64,000 nucleotides of DNA. Origin: Leptodontidium sp. MPI-SDFR-AT-0119 (Eukaryota; Ascomycota; Leotiomycetes; Helotiales; Leptodontidiaceae). This document shows positions 23,793 through 35,700 of this stretch, in pieces; the first letter of the stretch is position 1, and the number at the start of each line of letters is the position of its first letter. The translations under genes were made by a program, and so were the position numbers. Location of the stretch: contig JAHLEZ010000001.1 in the NCBI GenBank assembly GCA_020726505.1, forward strand, positions 5,766,001 through 5,830,000, in the 5' to 3' direction. Below the pieces are notes generated by a model. That model was not told the origin of the DNA and made no database searches. It saw only the letters and a program-made list of their open reading frames with translations.

Positions 23793-24617
23793 CTTGTCTG
23801 TTTTCCTTCACCAAGTTCCTCGTGTTGACAGGTAAGCTCGGAGCTATCTCAGCAGCGCAAACTGTCTCCTTGATGCTAGCTATGCGCAAGTCGAGATGGG
23901 TTGTATCTGCTTGCAGAGTATTGGTTTGTGCGAGTTGAGGTTCGTGGGTTTTGCGATTGATGTATCTTTGTTGAGGGCTGGCTTGTATGGGTTGTAGAGT
24001 ATTGTAAGGGTTGCCTTTTGAACGTACGTGGTTGGGGGAGTGGCGCATGTTCGGGACTCGCGTTGCTTTAGCGCCACCTTTGAGGCTCGCCAGGCAACTA
24101 ACTGTAAAACATTCACATTTCAATCCCCATTTCAGGGTTGTTTCAAATCTATTTTTTCATTTCGAAAGATTGCCGAGAGCTTTTAGGTGAAAGTTTTCAA
24201 ATGTTTCTATTTCTTCCAATCACCTCAGCTTGAAAATCCCTTAAAGGTAATGGATGTCTGGGCGGCTGGCTGTCACGACTATTCAAGAGGTAGGTACTTT
24301 CTCAAACTTCCAAACCTGTCATGAACACATACCAACGACATGAATGACTGTAACGTTCCCATGTCTGTACAGTACATCATGATCCAAAATACTTATTCAC
24401 CACCACTAGTGCATTTCTACTTCCTTACACTCTCGTCCCGAAGTCTCTTACCCTGGTATATGAGAGTCAACAAAACACCTGACCATTTCGAAAGCGATCC
24501 AAGCTCGAGCTCCCCCCGCATTCCATATACTCCGCAGGTAACCGCAATTGAAGCTCCTTCAACCACAACTCTCAATTCAATCATTCTCTCTTACACAAAC
24601 AGTCAGAGGAACATGAA
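23793..24617. promoter_or_regulatory. Shared promoter region, TVP18 and HMG-CoA lyase
   Basis: 825 bp between divergent start codons (23792 minus, 24618 plus). No ORF with coding character and no specific element claimed. Confidence 0.4.
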
Positions 24618-25842
24618 ATGTTTGCCTTACGACCCTTGACACGGCGTACTCACGCTACTTTACATTCACGATGCTTGAGGTGTATGTCTACGACAATTGA
24701 TCCCTCGGCACAACATCGTCCCACCAACAACTTCGTGAAGGTGGTAGAAGTAGGACCGAGGGATGGGCTGCAGAACGAGAAGAAGACGATACCATTGACG
24801 ACGAAAATAGAGCTTATTGAGCGGCTGGCGAAGACTGGATTGACGGATATTGAAGCTGGGAGTTTTGTGGCACCGAAATGGGTTCCCCAGGTCTGCTAAC
24901 CCTACTCCATTCTATATTGTGTTGTAATGTTAAAATATAAGGAGGGGAATGAGTGCTGATACAAAATAGATGGCAGATTCAAATGAGATCCTAGAATACC
25001 TACTCAAAACACCACCTACAACCCTCAATCCAATAGCCTACTCCTTCCTCGCGCCCAATGCCCGAGGTCTCTCCAACGCCCTCTCCATCCTCCGCAACTA
25101 CCCCTCCTCATACCAATCCCTCACACCACCTACCTCTCCCTACGAAGCTGACGAATCAGCTCCTCATTCACCTTCGCAGTCCCAATCCTCCGACTCTCCA
25201 CCACCCTTCATCGAACTCTCCGTCTTCGCAGCGGCCACCGAAACATTCACCCAAAAGAACCTCAACACAGACATAGCAACCTCCCTCGTGCGCTTCAAGG
25301 AAGTAATCACAGGCGCCAAAGAGGCCGGTCTTCGTGTACGAGCCTACATCTCCGTCGTCCTCGGCTGTCCCTTCGAAGGGTACGACGTGAACCCCCAGCG
25401 AGTCGCAGAGATAGCGTGTGACTTGATGGAGATGGGGGCCGACGAGATAGATCTCGGCGACACGACGGGGATGGGAACTGCCCCTAGGACGGCCGAACTC
25501 CTGCGAGCGATGTCTGCTGCTGGTATCAGGAACGAGGATCTCACAATGCATTTCCATGATACCTATGGCCAAGCACTAGTGAACACGGCTGTGAGTCTCG
25601 AGCATGGTGTTAGGAGGTTCGATAGTAGCGTTGGGGGACTTGGAGGGTGTCCGTATAGTCCTGGTGCTACGGGAAATGTGAGTACGGAGGACTTGGTGTA
25701 TTTCCTGGAGAGTCTTGGGATGGAGACGGGTGCGGATTTGGATAGGTTGTGTGAGGTTGGGGAATGGATTACGGGGGAGATCGGGAAGTCGAATAGTAGC
25801 AGTGTTGGGAAGGCGATTCTGGGGAAGAGGAGAGCTGGGTAG
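24618..25842 (+). CDS. Hydroxymethylglutaryl-CoA lyase, mitochondrial
   Basis: Exons 24618-24890 and 24970-25842 (79-nt intron) give 381 residues. The enzyme cleaves HMG-CoA to acetyl-CoA and acetoacetate, the last step of leucine breakdown. The N-terminus [20 protein letters not shown] is an Arg-rich mitochondrial presequence. The TIM-barrel core shows [63 protein letters not shown] (metal-binding His) and the signature [20 protein letters not shown] with the active-site Cys loop. A Ser/Pro-rich insertion ([19 protein letters not shown]) before [14 protein letters not shown] lengthens it relative to the human enzyme. The gene stands alone, not in a leucine-catabolic cluster. Confidence 0.95.
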
Positions 25843-26846
25843 TTTGTAGAGCGGGACGAAGAATGGAAATGAAAATATTGCGAAGTGTGTCTGGGAAATA
25901 ATTTCAGACAAGCGAGTCGAATAAGAGTAGGTCCTAGATGCTTAAGATATTTGCATATCTATCTAAGCTGTTTTGGAAGAAGTAAGCTGCCTCGTTGAAG
26001 TCTGAGGGCTAGAAGAAGCATGACAAGAGCAAGTCTGCCATCAACCAATATACTCGGTGCTAGAGGTTAAAGAGCATAGTGGATCTACAGAGATTCCATT
26101 GTGATCTACTCATCTAACGCATTTTATCCCCAGGCAGGTTTCCAGAAGGTTACAACACCTTGTACAAGTTAGAATTCAGAATTCGTAACTACGGTACTCT
26201 GTTTACCTTGTGAAATGCTTAGCGAGCCTGAAGAAGTAAGAAGTCTGAGCTTGTATAAATCAGGACCATGTCAAGCAGGAAGACCCAGAAATCGACTTAT
26301 GAGTGGCCTGGCAGCACTTTAGTAGTGTGTAAAAGAGAACGTGCAACACGAGCTGAAAGTTGTCAAAAGTTCAATATCTATCAGTACTCATTACATGCAT
26401 TCCTCTTCGTCATCTGATCGCTGATGCAACATGATTTTGATTTCCCAGCACTTGGTGAACCAAAAATCTCTATCTATCATACACTACAGTAAGTAGTCGC
26501 TTCTGAGGATTCGAATACAAGTCTCTCTCCTCCGTTGTTCACCCTGTCCTTCTCATACACTTCGGAGATGGTTTGTCGATTGCGGTCTTGACATTGATGG
26601 ATATCCTCTCATAAGCCAAAGACTGGACTGATACCTGTGGCGATTTACCAACACGAATTGGTTGTTCTGTACACGACGTCCGAGCTCGTTGTAGGTGTCT
26701 TTCGTACTCTCTCTCTCTCTCCTTCCAGGTAGTTTCGAAAAACCGCATCGATATGCTGTTATTATTCCCAGGTTCTGCCGAGATGTAGTGGAGTTCTCCG
26801 GGTGATCGAATGTCCCAATGCCTCTCGATACTCAATCTCTCTGGCC
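25843..26846. other. Convergent intergenic region
   Basis: 1.0 kb between the HMG-CoA lyase and PTH1 stop codons. Nothing recognisable; A/T-rich with short ORFs only. Confidence 0.5.
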
Positions 26847-27575
26847 CTACCCCTGACACAACCTCCTCAGCTCCACCTCCACCTTCCCAGCAGCAGCCTC
26901 AATCTTCCCCCTCTCAACGCCACTCATCTTCCTGAGCACATAATCCGCCACATCCCTCTTCTCCCTACTCTCCGGCCTCCCAATGCCCACCCCAATCCTT
27001 ACGTAATCCTTCCCTGCCATCAACTCCCCAATGCTCTTCAATCCATTATGGCCTTTCGCACTCGCACTGCCAGGCCGAACCTTGACCTGCCCGAGCGCGC
27101 TCTCCAGTTCGTCATGCACGACCACGAGGCGTATATCCTCGCCGCGAGACTCTTTCTCGAATTGCCGCCATGCGGAGGCGACGCCTGGGCCGGAGACGTT
27201 CATCTGGGAACCGGATTGCCAGAACGTGAAGTCTGACCCCTGAGATAAGAGGCCGTTTGCATAGGCGCGGGATTTCTGGAAGGGTGGGTAGGACAGTGAG
27301 GACGCGAGGGCGGAGAGGACGGTGTGGCCTGCTGAGTGGAGGGTGTTGATGTAGGGTCCTGGATTGCCTATTGAGCAGACCAGGAGGCGGATGGGCGATG
27401 CCATTGTGAGTGATTCAGGGATGTGTATTGATGGTGCTATGGTGTCAGAGTCATTGTCTGTGTCGGAGGATGTGAGTGTCAAGGAGAAGTCGTGTTGGAG
27501 GCGGAGTTGTCTTCGTTGTTTTCGGGTGAGCTTCTCATCCTGGTTTTGTTTTGGGGAGGAGTTCGGCTGCGACAT
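26847..27575 (-). CDS. PTH1: Peptidyl-tRNA hydrolase (bacterial Pth type)
   Basis: Intronless, 242 residues. The enzyme frees tRNA from peptidyl-tRNAs that drop off ribosomes, in fungi probably in mitochondria. The family core starts at about residue 60: RLLVCSIGNPGPYINTLHSA with the Asn and a downstream His (SAGH), VVVHDELESALGQVKVR with the catalytic Asp, SASAKGHNGLKSIGELM with the Asn/His pair, then DYVRIGVGIGRP and VADYVLRKM. A 57-residue charged N-terminal extension precedes the core, and an in-frame ATG at residue 58 (MASPIRLLV) could serve as a second start, giving two localisations. That is inference. Confidence 0.93.
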   Translation of the reverse strand: MSQPNSSPKQNQDEKLTRKQRRQLRLQHDFSLTLTSSDTDNDSDTIAPSIHIPESLTMASPIRLLVCSIGNPGPYINTLHSAGHTVLSALASSLSYPPFQKSRAYANGLLSQGSDFTFWQSGSQMNVSGPGVASAWRQFEKESRGEDIRLVVVHDELESALGQVKVRPGSASAKGHNGLKSIGELMAGKDYVRIGVGIGRPESREKRDVADYVLRKMSGVERGKIEAAAGKVEVELRRLCQG

Positions 27576-28165
27576 TTTTATGTTGATCCCTGCGCAGAGG
27601 CGACAAGGCTGAAATTCGGTGGTGATGTTTGAAGACCAGAATCAGAACCTGTAATTTGGGATTGCTTGCTTTATGAAAATTGGGATGTAGACTTGTTCCA
27701 ATCTTTCCCCTTGTTATAGATATTTGAATTGCAACAATAGGCCTTGTTCAAACTCAGAATCCAGTGCTCCCTTTATTGCTTCTCTGTTCAATGACTCTGC
27801 TTTGTCAGTTAGTGTGCTGCCCGGAGGAGTCATTCGCCACCAAAATTAAACACAGCCAGGGCATACTACAGAAAGGCTGCGGCTGTGCCTGGATTTTATG
27901 ACGACGTCTGGTACTCTAAGATGGCGTGGTGCATTTGAACGAAAAGTGCTAACAAATAAAGTCAACCTCACGAAAGAGTTGAGATCCCAGTGGGATATGT
28001 TCAGGTTGAATCACTTTGCTTCAAAAAGATCAAACTGCAGTGCGTGGTATTTTTCCCTGTCCCCCGAACGCCTCAGCAGTAGGTTTATTCGCCTACCACG
28101 TATCAAAACTCCCCAAATGCAAGAATCATTCCTCCGACATGCATGAGCAATTCCCAAAAGGTCAT
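27576..28165. other. Intergenic, no gene seen
   Basis: 590 bp holding the PTH1 promoter and the ADE1 3' end (both minus strand). Nothing else is supportable. Confidence 0.5.
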
Positions 28166-29135
28166 CTAATTGATAGCATCCAACCACCTTTTACCTGTCA
28201 GCTTCTCGAAAGCCTCTCGATATTTTTCGGCCGTCTTCGCAACAACCTCCTCAGACATAGCAACTCCTTGCTTTCCCTTCAATCCCTCACTGGTAAGCCA
28301 GTCGCGTAAGTATTGCTTGTCATAACTGTCTTGCTCTCGGCCAATCTCGTACTTGTCTGCAGGCCAAAAACGACTCGAGTCGGGAGTCAGTACCTCGTCA
28401 ACAAGAACAATCTCATCCGTCGCTTCATCTAGACCAAACTCGAATTTGGTGTCTGCAATGATAATACCCCGAGAGATAGCGTAATCTCTAGCGGTGGTGT
28501 ATAGCTTAAGAGCAAGGTCTTCGATTCTCTTTGCGTATTTCTCGCCAACAATTTCAGCAGCTTGCGCTACGGAGATGTTCTCATCGTTCTGTCCGGCCTC
28601 GGCCTTTGTACTCGGGGTATAGATGGCGCCTTGTGGAAATGCCTCTCCATTCTTCATACCAGCAGGCATTGGGATCGTGTGGACGGTGCCAGTGCGCTGA
28701 TACTCCTTCCAAGCACTCCCGGTAATGTAGCCACGGACAATCGCTTCAATTGGGAAGATCTTGAGACGACGGACCTGCATGGAGCGATTCTTTAGGAGGG
28801 CGCGATCAGCTTCAGGGATAGAGGAGGGAAGTTCGAGGGTCAGGAAGTGAGTTCGAAGACCAGGGATTTCGCTGGAAAGGACGTGGAACCAGTGAGTGGA
28901 GAGGAGGTTGAGGAGAGGTCCCTTGGAAGGAATACCCTACATCTTGTTAGCTAGCGGCCAGGCAATTCGGCAGAGTACATACGTTCTGCATGATGACATC
29001 GTACGCAGAGACACGGTCGGATGCGACAAACAAGAGAGTCTTCGAGTCAACCTCGAATAAGTCGCGCACCTTGCCCTCTGCAATCTTTGGGAGAGCAGTC
29101 AGGGCAGTGGAAGTGAGAACAGGGACTTTAGCCAT
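28166..29135 (-). CDS. ADE1: SAICAR synthetase (purine synthesis)
   Basis: Exons 29135-28983 and 28936-28166 (46-nt intron) give 307 residues. The enzyme joins aspartate to CAIR, an ATP-dependent step of de novo purine synthesis. Motifs: LPKIAEGKVRDLFEVDSKTL and LLFVASDRVSAYDVIMQN before the intron, GIPSKGPLLNLLSTHWF after it, then RRLKIFPIEAIVRGYITGSA, the substrate motif GIIIADTKFEFGLD, VLVDEVLTPDSSRFWPAD and SYDKQYLRDWL. Full length and not fused to AIR carboxylase. Divergent from SPT2 over about 490 bp. Confidence 0.96.
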
Positions 29136-29626
29136 TGTGTTGGATGTGCTTGACTGTCTTTGGTTATGAAAATTGTGAGGGATAAAGGTGTATTTTCAAT
29201 TGGATTGGTCTTGGTTCATAGCAGTTGTTGTATATTTCGAAAGTCGCGAGGAAGTGAGGGCTTTTATCGACTGACACCCCACCAGGAAAAACATAACATA
29301 ACAAAACCTTGAGCGAATGGTGAGCGAGGGGTCGAGTCGAGGCTACTGTCTTGGCGAGGCTACCACACACGTGACCACTTTAGATTCTTCTTTTCTGGGC
29401 TATCGCAGAAGCTCGCAACTCGGCTCGTCTTCAACACCTTTTCCAGACTATCACAGCGTTTCCCCCTGTCCACGCCACGCATATTTGAGCGCATATTCTT
29501 TCTGCATTTTGTTATGAGCAGTTCCTGATCGGCAATCCACGCGCTCCGCGTCCAGGAAGTTGAATTACCACTGGTATCCGCCACTTCTTGGAGTCATTCG
29601 CGCACGCACGCACGCTACACCGCAAC
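29136..29626. promoter_or_regulatory. Shared promoter, ADE1 and SPT2
   Basis: 491 bp between divergent starts. No specific element claimed. Confidence 0.4.
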
Positions 29627-30675
29627 CATGCCTCCTGTACGCTTCCTTTGCCCTCGAAGGCCCGGTGCCAACTGACATGATTATACAGATTGGTGATCTC
29701 CTGGCCCAGATTACTGGAGAGCCAAGTCCGACGCAACAAACACACAACTCGCCCTTCCCCCCGAAGCGCAAAGCCGATGATCAACTCCGGAAGCCAGTTG
29801 ACAAGATTCAAAAAACCCAGATCCCGACAACTGGTTCACCACGTCCCATGGCGCAGACAAGTAGGCCTACTACAGTCGATACACCGATGTCAAGGATGAA
29901 GTTGGGTCAGAATAATCAAAAACAGCCTCTCTCTCGGCCTTCCACGTCAACAACATCCTTTAAGAATGGACAGCCTACGCCTCCTCCTACCAATGATGCA
30001 CCCAAGGCACCGCCAAAGAAAGGATCATATGCAGAAATTATGGCTCGAGGAAAGGCAGCACAGGCAACTCTAGGACAGGTCGGAAAGATTCAGCACAAAC
30101 GAATCGAGAAGCAGCCCAGCAAACGTGAGAGGGAAGATATGAGGGCACAGAAATCATCGAAACTCCAGAAAAATCTAGCACCGGATAGCAAATTCAGCAA
30201 GATGGGTCAGAATCCGGTTCGGAATGGACAAAATACTGGAAAGGACACTGGTAAAGCCCGTGCTGAGCCTATCCCAGAGAAGAAGGTCAAGAAGGCAGCT
30301 ACTGCGACGACTGGATATACCGGAACATCTAGACCTAAGCCTGGTGGATCGTCTTCGAAGCCCTCAACCTCTACTTCTTCGTCACGATATGACAGAGGTC
30401 CGGCTCGGGACAGACATCGTGGTGATAGATATGGTGCACGTTACGCCTATCCAAGTGAGGAAGAAGAGGAAGAAGAAGAGGAAGATGAGCCTGACTATGA
30501 GTCAGACCTCTCTGACATGGAAGCCGCTGCATTTGAAGTCGACGATGAAGAGGAAGAGGCTGCCAGAATCGCTCGTCGTGAAGATGCTCAGGCATTGGCT
30601 GAGGAGAACAGACTCAAGCGGGAGAAGGAAGAGAAGCGGAGACGACTGGCTGCTATGGCGAAAGCCCGGCGCTGA
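29627..30675 (+). CDS. SPT2: Spt2 histone chaperone / chromatin protein
   Basis: Exons 29627-29635 (only ATG CCT CCT) and 29689-30675, with a 53-nt intron, give 331 residues starting MPPIGDLLAQITGE. Spt2 binds histones H3-H4 and DNA and helps rebuild chromatin behind RNA polymerase II. The protein is basic and disordered through the middle (KKGSYAEIMARGKAAQA, KREREDMRAQKSS). The C-terminal SPT2 domain is clear: an acidic run of Glu, then DEPDYESDLSDMEAAAFEVD, then the helical ARREDAQALAEENRLKREKE ending RRRLAAMAKARR. Low-complexity Glu coding (GAAGAAGAGG repeats) lies near 30460. Confidence 0.9.
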
Positions 30676-31372
30676 TTTCACGGCAATGGATTGGGCAGTA
30701 ATCTGGGGCCTGTTGGATTGTGTTGGACTTGAAGAAGCGTTGCTTTGGGTGGATACTTGCATTTGCGGAGTGGTACGAATGGAATGGCATAGTCTTTTTA
30801 GCGGGAGTTACTGGTCAAGAAGCATTCAAGAAAGGCGTTCAATCCTTCAGATTCCTAGTGTATAATACAGTTTCGTGATGATTGTGCTAAACTGACAATC
30901 CGAATGTCCTGGTATATCTTTCGGGGTGCAAGTGAAGTCCTCAACAGAGTGATGTATCTAACCCCCACTGCAACGTTCCCCCTTTACCTCAATATCACTC
31001 TTGTTAGTGGCTTAGTAGTGCCTCACTTCACTCAAAAATTCAAAGGCAAGGCTGTAGAGCTCCCACAAATTCAGGCTCGCAGGAGGTTCAAAAGTCAACA
31101 ACCAATCATACCGGAAGCAAATTGCAAGAGCACGCTAGTCTAGGCTACCCGCACTTTTATCAAGCGCAAGCGATCCAATAATCCCTGTCATCAGGGTTGG
31201 AACAGACCAAAAAAGATTTCGAGCCTCAATTAATGACGGCACTCTCGATGTTCGACTTCTAAATCCTCTCTCCCAGCGCCACGGAAATTCTCTCCTGGCC
31301 GACGACTCACTGGCTCCATCTCCAAAGATCATAGCGCTGCTCGCTCGTCGGCGGGCCGCGAAAGTCTTTACC
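30676..31372. other. Intergenic, no gene seen
   Basis: 700 bp between tandem plus-strand genes SPT2 and PUS9; carries one 3' end and one promoter. Confidence 0.5.
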
Positions 31373-32770
31373 ATGGCCATGGTTGAAGTCCCGCAAACAA
31401 CATCCTACCCTCCCCTCGAGGAAAAGAAGCCTCTCGAAGAACCCCCTCCAGTTATCATCACACCCTGCGATCCATGGCCACGGCCGTACTTTCTCGAGAA
31501 CGGATTACGGCGGGTTGCGCCGTATCATTTCACCTACAATACATACTGCAAGGAAAGATGGCGAGGACGGGAGTTGCTCGATATATTTTCCAGCGAGTTT
31601 AGAGATAGACCACTTGAATACTATGTAAGCCTTCCAAGTAGTTAGTTTTGCCGATCAATGTTCTAACAGAATTAGAAAGATGCCATAGAACGTGGAGCTG
31701 TAACTGTTAACGGCAAGCCTGTACCGACAACACAACATATTGTCAAGAACGGAGATGTCATATCGCATACGCTGCATAGACATGAACCCCCCGTCACCGC
31801 ACTGCCCATATCGGTCCTGCACGAAGATGAAGACATGATCGTCATCAACAAACCCTCTGGCGTTCCTGTACATCCTGCTGGACGGTACAATTACAACTCC
31901 GTGGTGGAGATCATGCGGGCAGAGCGAGGGCATGCTTGGAATCCGTTACCATGTAATAGACTCGATAGGTTGACAAGTGGTGTGATGTTTATCGCAAAGC
32001 ATGCCAAAGCAGCTGAGGATCTAAGTCAACAGATCACCCAGAGAACTGTCAGGAAGGAGTACATTGCCAGAGTCAAAGGCGAATTTCCCGACGGCGAAGT
32101 CATTTGTGATATGCCGATTCTACAAATATCCCCCAAACTGGGCCTCAATCGAGTACGAGCGAATGGAAAGTCAGCCCGTACTGTGTTCAAGAAACTCGCA
32201 TACTATCCACCTACAGCTGGCAGCGAGCCAGGAAAGCCTGCTGCTGGTGCTGAGGAAGGTTACTCGGTAGTTAGATGTCTCCCAGTCACGGGAAGAACAC
32301 ATCAACTTCGCGTCCATCTCCAGTTCCTAGGCCACCCGATCGCAAATGACCCAATATACTGCAATAGACGTGTATGGGGCGCGAACCTCGGAGCCAATGA
32401 CGCCGACGCCTCCCAAGACACAGACGAAGACATCATCACGCGGCTCTCACGGATGGGCAAATCAGAAGTTGCCGACGCGGTAGCATACCACGACGAGATG
32501 GTTGATGAGTACAACAAAAAGAAAGCCGAGAAGATGTCAGGGGAGCTGTGCGATATCTGCCAAACCCCTCTTTACACGGATCCTGGCGAGCAGGAACTCT
32601 CGCTCTGGTTGCATAGTCTTCGATACGAGGACGCGGGCGGGTCATGGAGCTATCGTAGTCCGCTTCCAGCCTGGGCTCTTCCTCCTGCGGGCATTGAGGG
32701 CCCGACGGAAGTTGGTGGGATGGAGGATCTGGTCGAAGCTGTGAAGGATGAGAATCCCGAGATCGCTTAG
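31373..32770 (+). CDS. PUS9: tRNA pseudouridine synthase, RluA family (Pus9-like)
   Basis: Exons 31373-31624 and 31676-32770 give 448 residues. RluA-family enzymes isomerise uridine to pseudouridine; Pus9/Rib2-type fungal enzymes act on tRNA position 32. An S4-like region (KDAIERGAVTVNGKPV) begins right after the splice. Then come VLHEDEDMIVINKPSGVPVH and the catalytic motif NRLDRLTSGVMFIAKHAKAA with the Asp, RTVRKEYIARVKGEF, and the family motif VTGRTHQLRVHLQFLGHPIA. The C-terminus adds a CxxC segment (CDICQTPLYTD). No deaminase domain, so it is Pus9-like, not full Rib2. Acceptor choice is forced: the AG six bases upstream (31668-31669) would add an in-frame stop. Confidence 0.9.
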
Positions 32771-35700
32771 ATCTTGCATAAGCAGTTTCTCCGTAGCTTG
32801 ATCTGGCGCTTGCGGAAAGAAGCAAGCAAGATCAATCAAAAATCTGTCAAATTTGAACCGTGTTCAAGCCCTAGTCTAATCTTACTAAACTTACCTAGTG
32901 TAAGAACTTCGAGCCGGAAAAGAGCTAGATATTCGACGCCGCGTTTTGACCAGCTATTTGGGCGTACTAATTCCTCGTCCGTAGGTGAGACAAATACTCT
33001 GTCTGGTCAATCGTAATCTTGAAGATGAGGATCAAGGGCCTACTTAAACAGCCACTGTAACTTTAAGTTTTCTTGTTATCTTAGCTCAGCTAGTCTTAGT
33101 TGTGTTGCACTCTCCCTGCTACGCTACCGCCCGGATTCAATTTTGGGGAGATCGCTGTATCATTAGCTACTTTCGATGAGACAGGCATGCATGCACATGC
33201 ATCGATCTATCACCCAGCGATCGATAAGCGAGCCCGAGAAAAGGAAGATCTAACAAAAGCAAGCAGGTAAGCAAGTGAACTGTACCAACAGACAAAGAAA
33301 ATGATTCCATGGATCAGGTAGCGAGACGTGTAATCTCGGGTGACAGCCCCGTCCTTTGCCCCAATCGGAAAATATGTAAAGTTCATGTGTGTGTGTGTGT
33401 CAGAACGAGAAAAGCAATGGGACGAGAAGATACGGGAATAAAACAAGATGTTATGAGTAATGATGATCACATCCCAAGAAATGGGTAGCGAAACGCCACT
33501 ATGTTAGGGCCTTTTGACAGTTGTCAAGTCATGTCATGTCATGTCATGTCAGACAGACGGCTTAAATGTAACCACACCGCCTCGAAACATCTAACTTGGC
33601 ATGCAGCAGCTACACTCAAGCCGTGGGGTTGGGTTTGGAATATCCTCAAGTGACCAACACCACTGAATACCAGAACTAGAGTTGATATGAAATGAGTTGA
33701 AGCAGTAGTGGAAGACCAAGAGGGAGGTGCAATTTAGCTCAGCACCCCCTAGCCTCGCTAAAGGTAAAGCGAGAAAAAACAAAACAAGAAAACTGCACTA
33801 AAATGAAAAATGAAGAAAAACACACTTAACCGCAAGTCAGAAATAGAGTTTCCTCCCGTGTTTCCGAGTCCAAAATTTCTAACGCAATAAAGACGGGCTT
33901 GCAGTAGTGAAAGGAGGCACGGCATCGATTATTCGCTTGAATCATGTCTAGCATCCCGGAAGTTGAAATGTTGGGTGCAGTGAAAGAGAAAGGAAGAGTG
34001 ATATGAGAATACTTGGATGATCTCCGTTCGAAGTTGCTTCCTTGGGAAAGCTGTCGCAGTCCCACAAATCTTCGTCCCGAGAGAAGGGAATGTGATGCGA
34101 CTTTGCTGGGATCAGGGCAGTATCTAGGAGGATATCGGCGGATAATGCGGAAAACCGTGCGGATGGGATGGTGAAGAATGTTTGAGTGTGGAGTCAGTGG
34201 AGAGAAAAGCTTACTGGAGAGGTGGATCTGTAAAAGCTCAGGATGGTTCCTGAATTAGTATAGCTTGCGAAGATATACTGTGGGTTATTTGATTGTTCCG
34301 AACTGATGAAGTGACGGAGTTGGTTGAGGCTAGCGAGGGGATTTCATCTTCGCTCAGAAGCTGATATCATCTTTGTTTCGAAATATGATATCCGGACAGG
34401 GCTATCCCGTGGATGCCTCGAAGGAATGGTTGCTCGTTGGTCTAATATGCACCCTGAACCCAGTCTGTTGGTTCATCCAAGAAAAAAGGAAAAAAGAGGC
34501 AGAGAAACAGCCTTAAAGCCAATGGTAAACAGAGACGTGTCCGCGGAATTGGGAACGGGAAGGCGTATTAACTGTCCGAGAATAAGCCGAGTTGGGCTTT
34601 GTGCATCTGTTGGTGGTGATGATGGTTTCACTGCTTGGTGGCAGGTTACTTTCCAACTGGATGAACGGTATTCAAGTCGACACGTCTTCTTCGATACGGT
34701 TGGTACCAAAAGAACAAGCTGTCATATCGACACTGCGACAGGAGTAACCTTTTAGCCTGACTCCAAACTTAAACCCCAGATATCTCTCACGACTCATGAT
34801 CCTGACTTGCTTGGACCACTTTTTGATATCGTAGGCACAGTAGATCTGTCAGCCATTATCAAGACGATAAGAGCCCTGGCGGTAGATGTTGAAACGGGGA
34901 ATAAGCACAGTCCTCGGAGAGGTCTCAGGCCCAAACATCTCTCCTTTCTCCATATCTCACCTCGAACCACGGTTGATATCCACCGTGGTGGAGTCTTTGA
35001 CTCGGGTCCAGGAGTCAAGATGTGGTTCGGGATTTCCTGAAGGGGGTTGACTGACTATTGATGAATCGGATGTCACTACGTAACTATCCATCTGCGGGCC
35101 GTAGCGCTTTTGGATTGTGATGCCGAAGCGAAGCAGAGGCGCAGATGTTGATTGTTCGGGAGTTGGGATTGGTTAGGATGTAGATGGACCATTCGTTGTT
35201 CGACTTTGGCAAGAGTTTGGTCTGGGCCCTGATTCGCTTGGGTTGGTGCTAGGCTCGTCTGTTGTTTCTCTCCAAGTTAAAATTGCAGTGCTAATAGAAG
35301 ACGGCCTCGAAGAGGAATGGAACGGACTGGTCTGGCTGGACATGGGACGAGACGAGAGACAGCCATGCTCTGCTCTGCCTCATGGTTCAGGGATACAAAA
35401 ACGTGGGGCCCTCATGGCAAGGTGCTGTGTGTGGTCCGTCCATCGTGATGCGATAAGAAATGCCCGCTGAAGATTTCACTTCCGAAGAGGCTTTTGTGAA
35501 AGTTGTGCAAGTTGGTGGTGGCAAGTTCGGTAAGGTGGCGCGATAGGTGGTCTGCTGTTCGTGGAGGGGGAGGCAAGTGCCGGAATACTGTTGTGCCATT
35601 CATTGTGTATGTGCCCGGAGGAGGGGAGGGTTACATTGAACGTGGATATCCGGCTTGTCCCCATGGAAGGAAAGCGGTGCTGCATTTTCTTTTCATCTGA

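Noticed and set aside
34324..34755. 143-codon plus-strand ORF
   Set aside because: No domain, composition unlike nearby genes, overlapped by similar-length antisense ORFs. Treated as chance.
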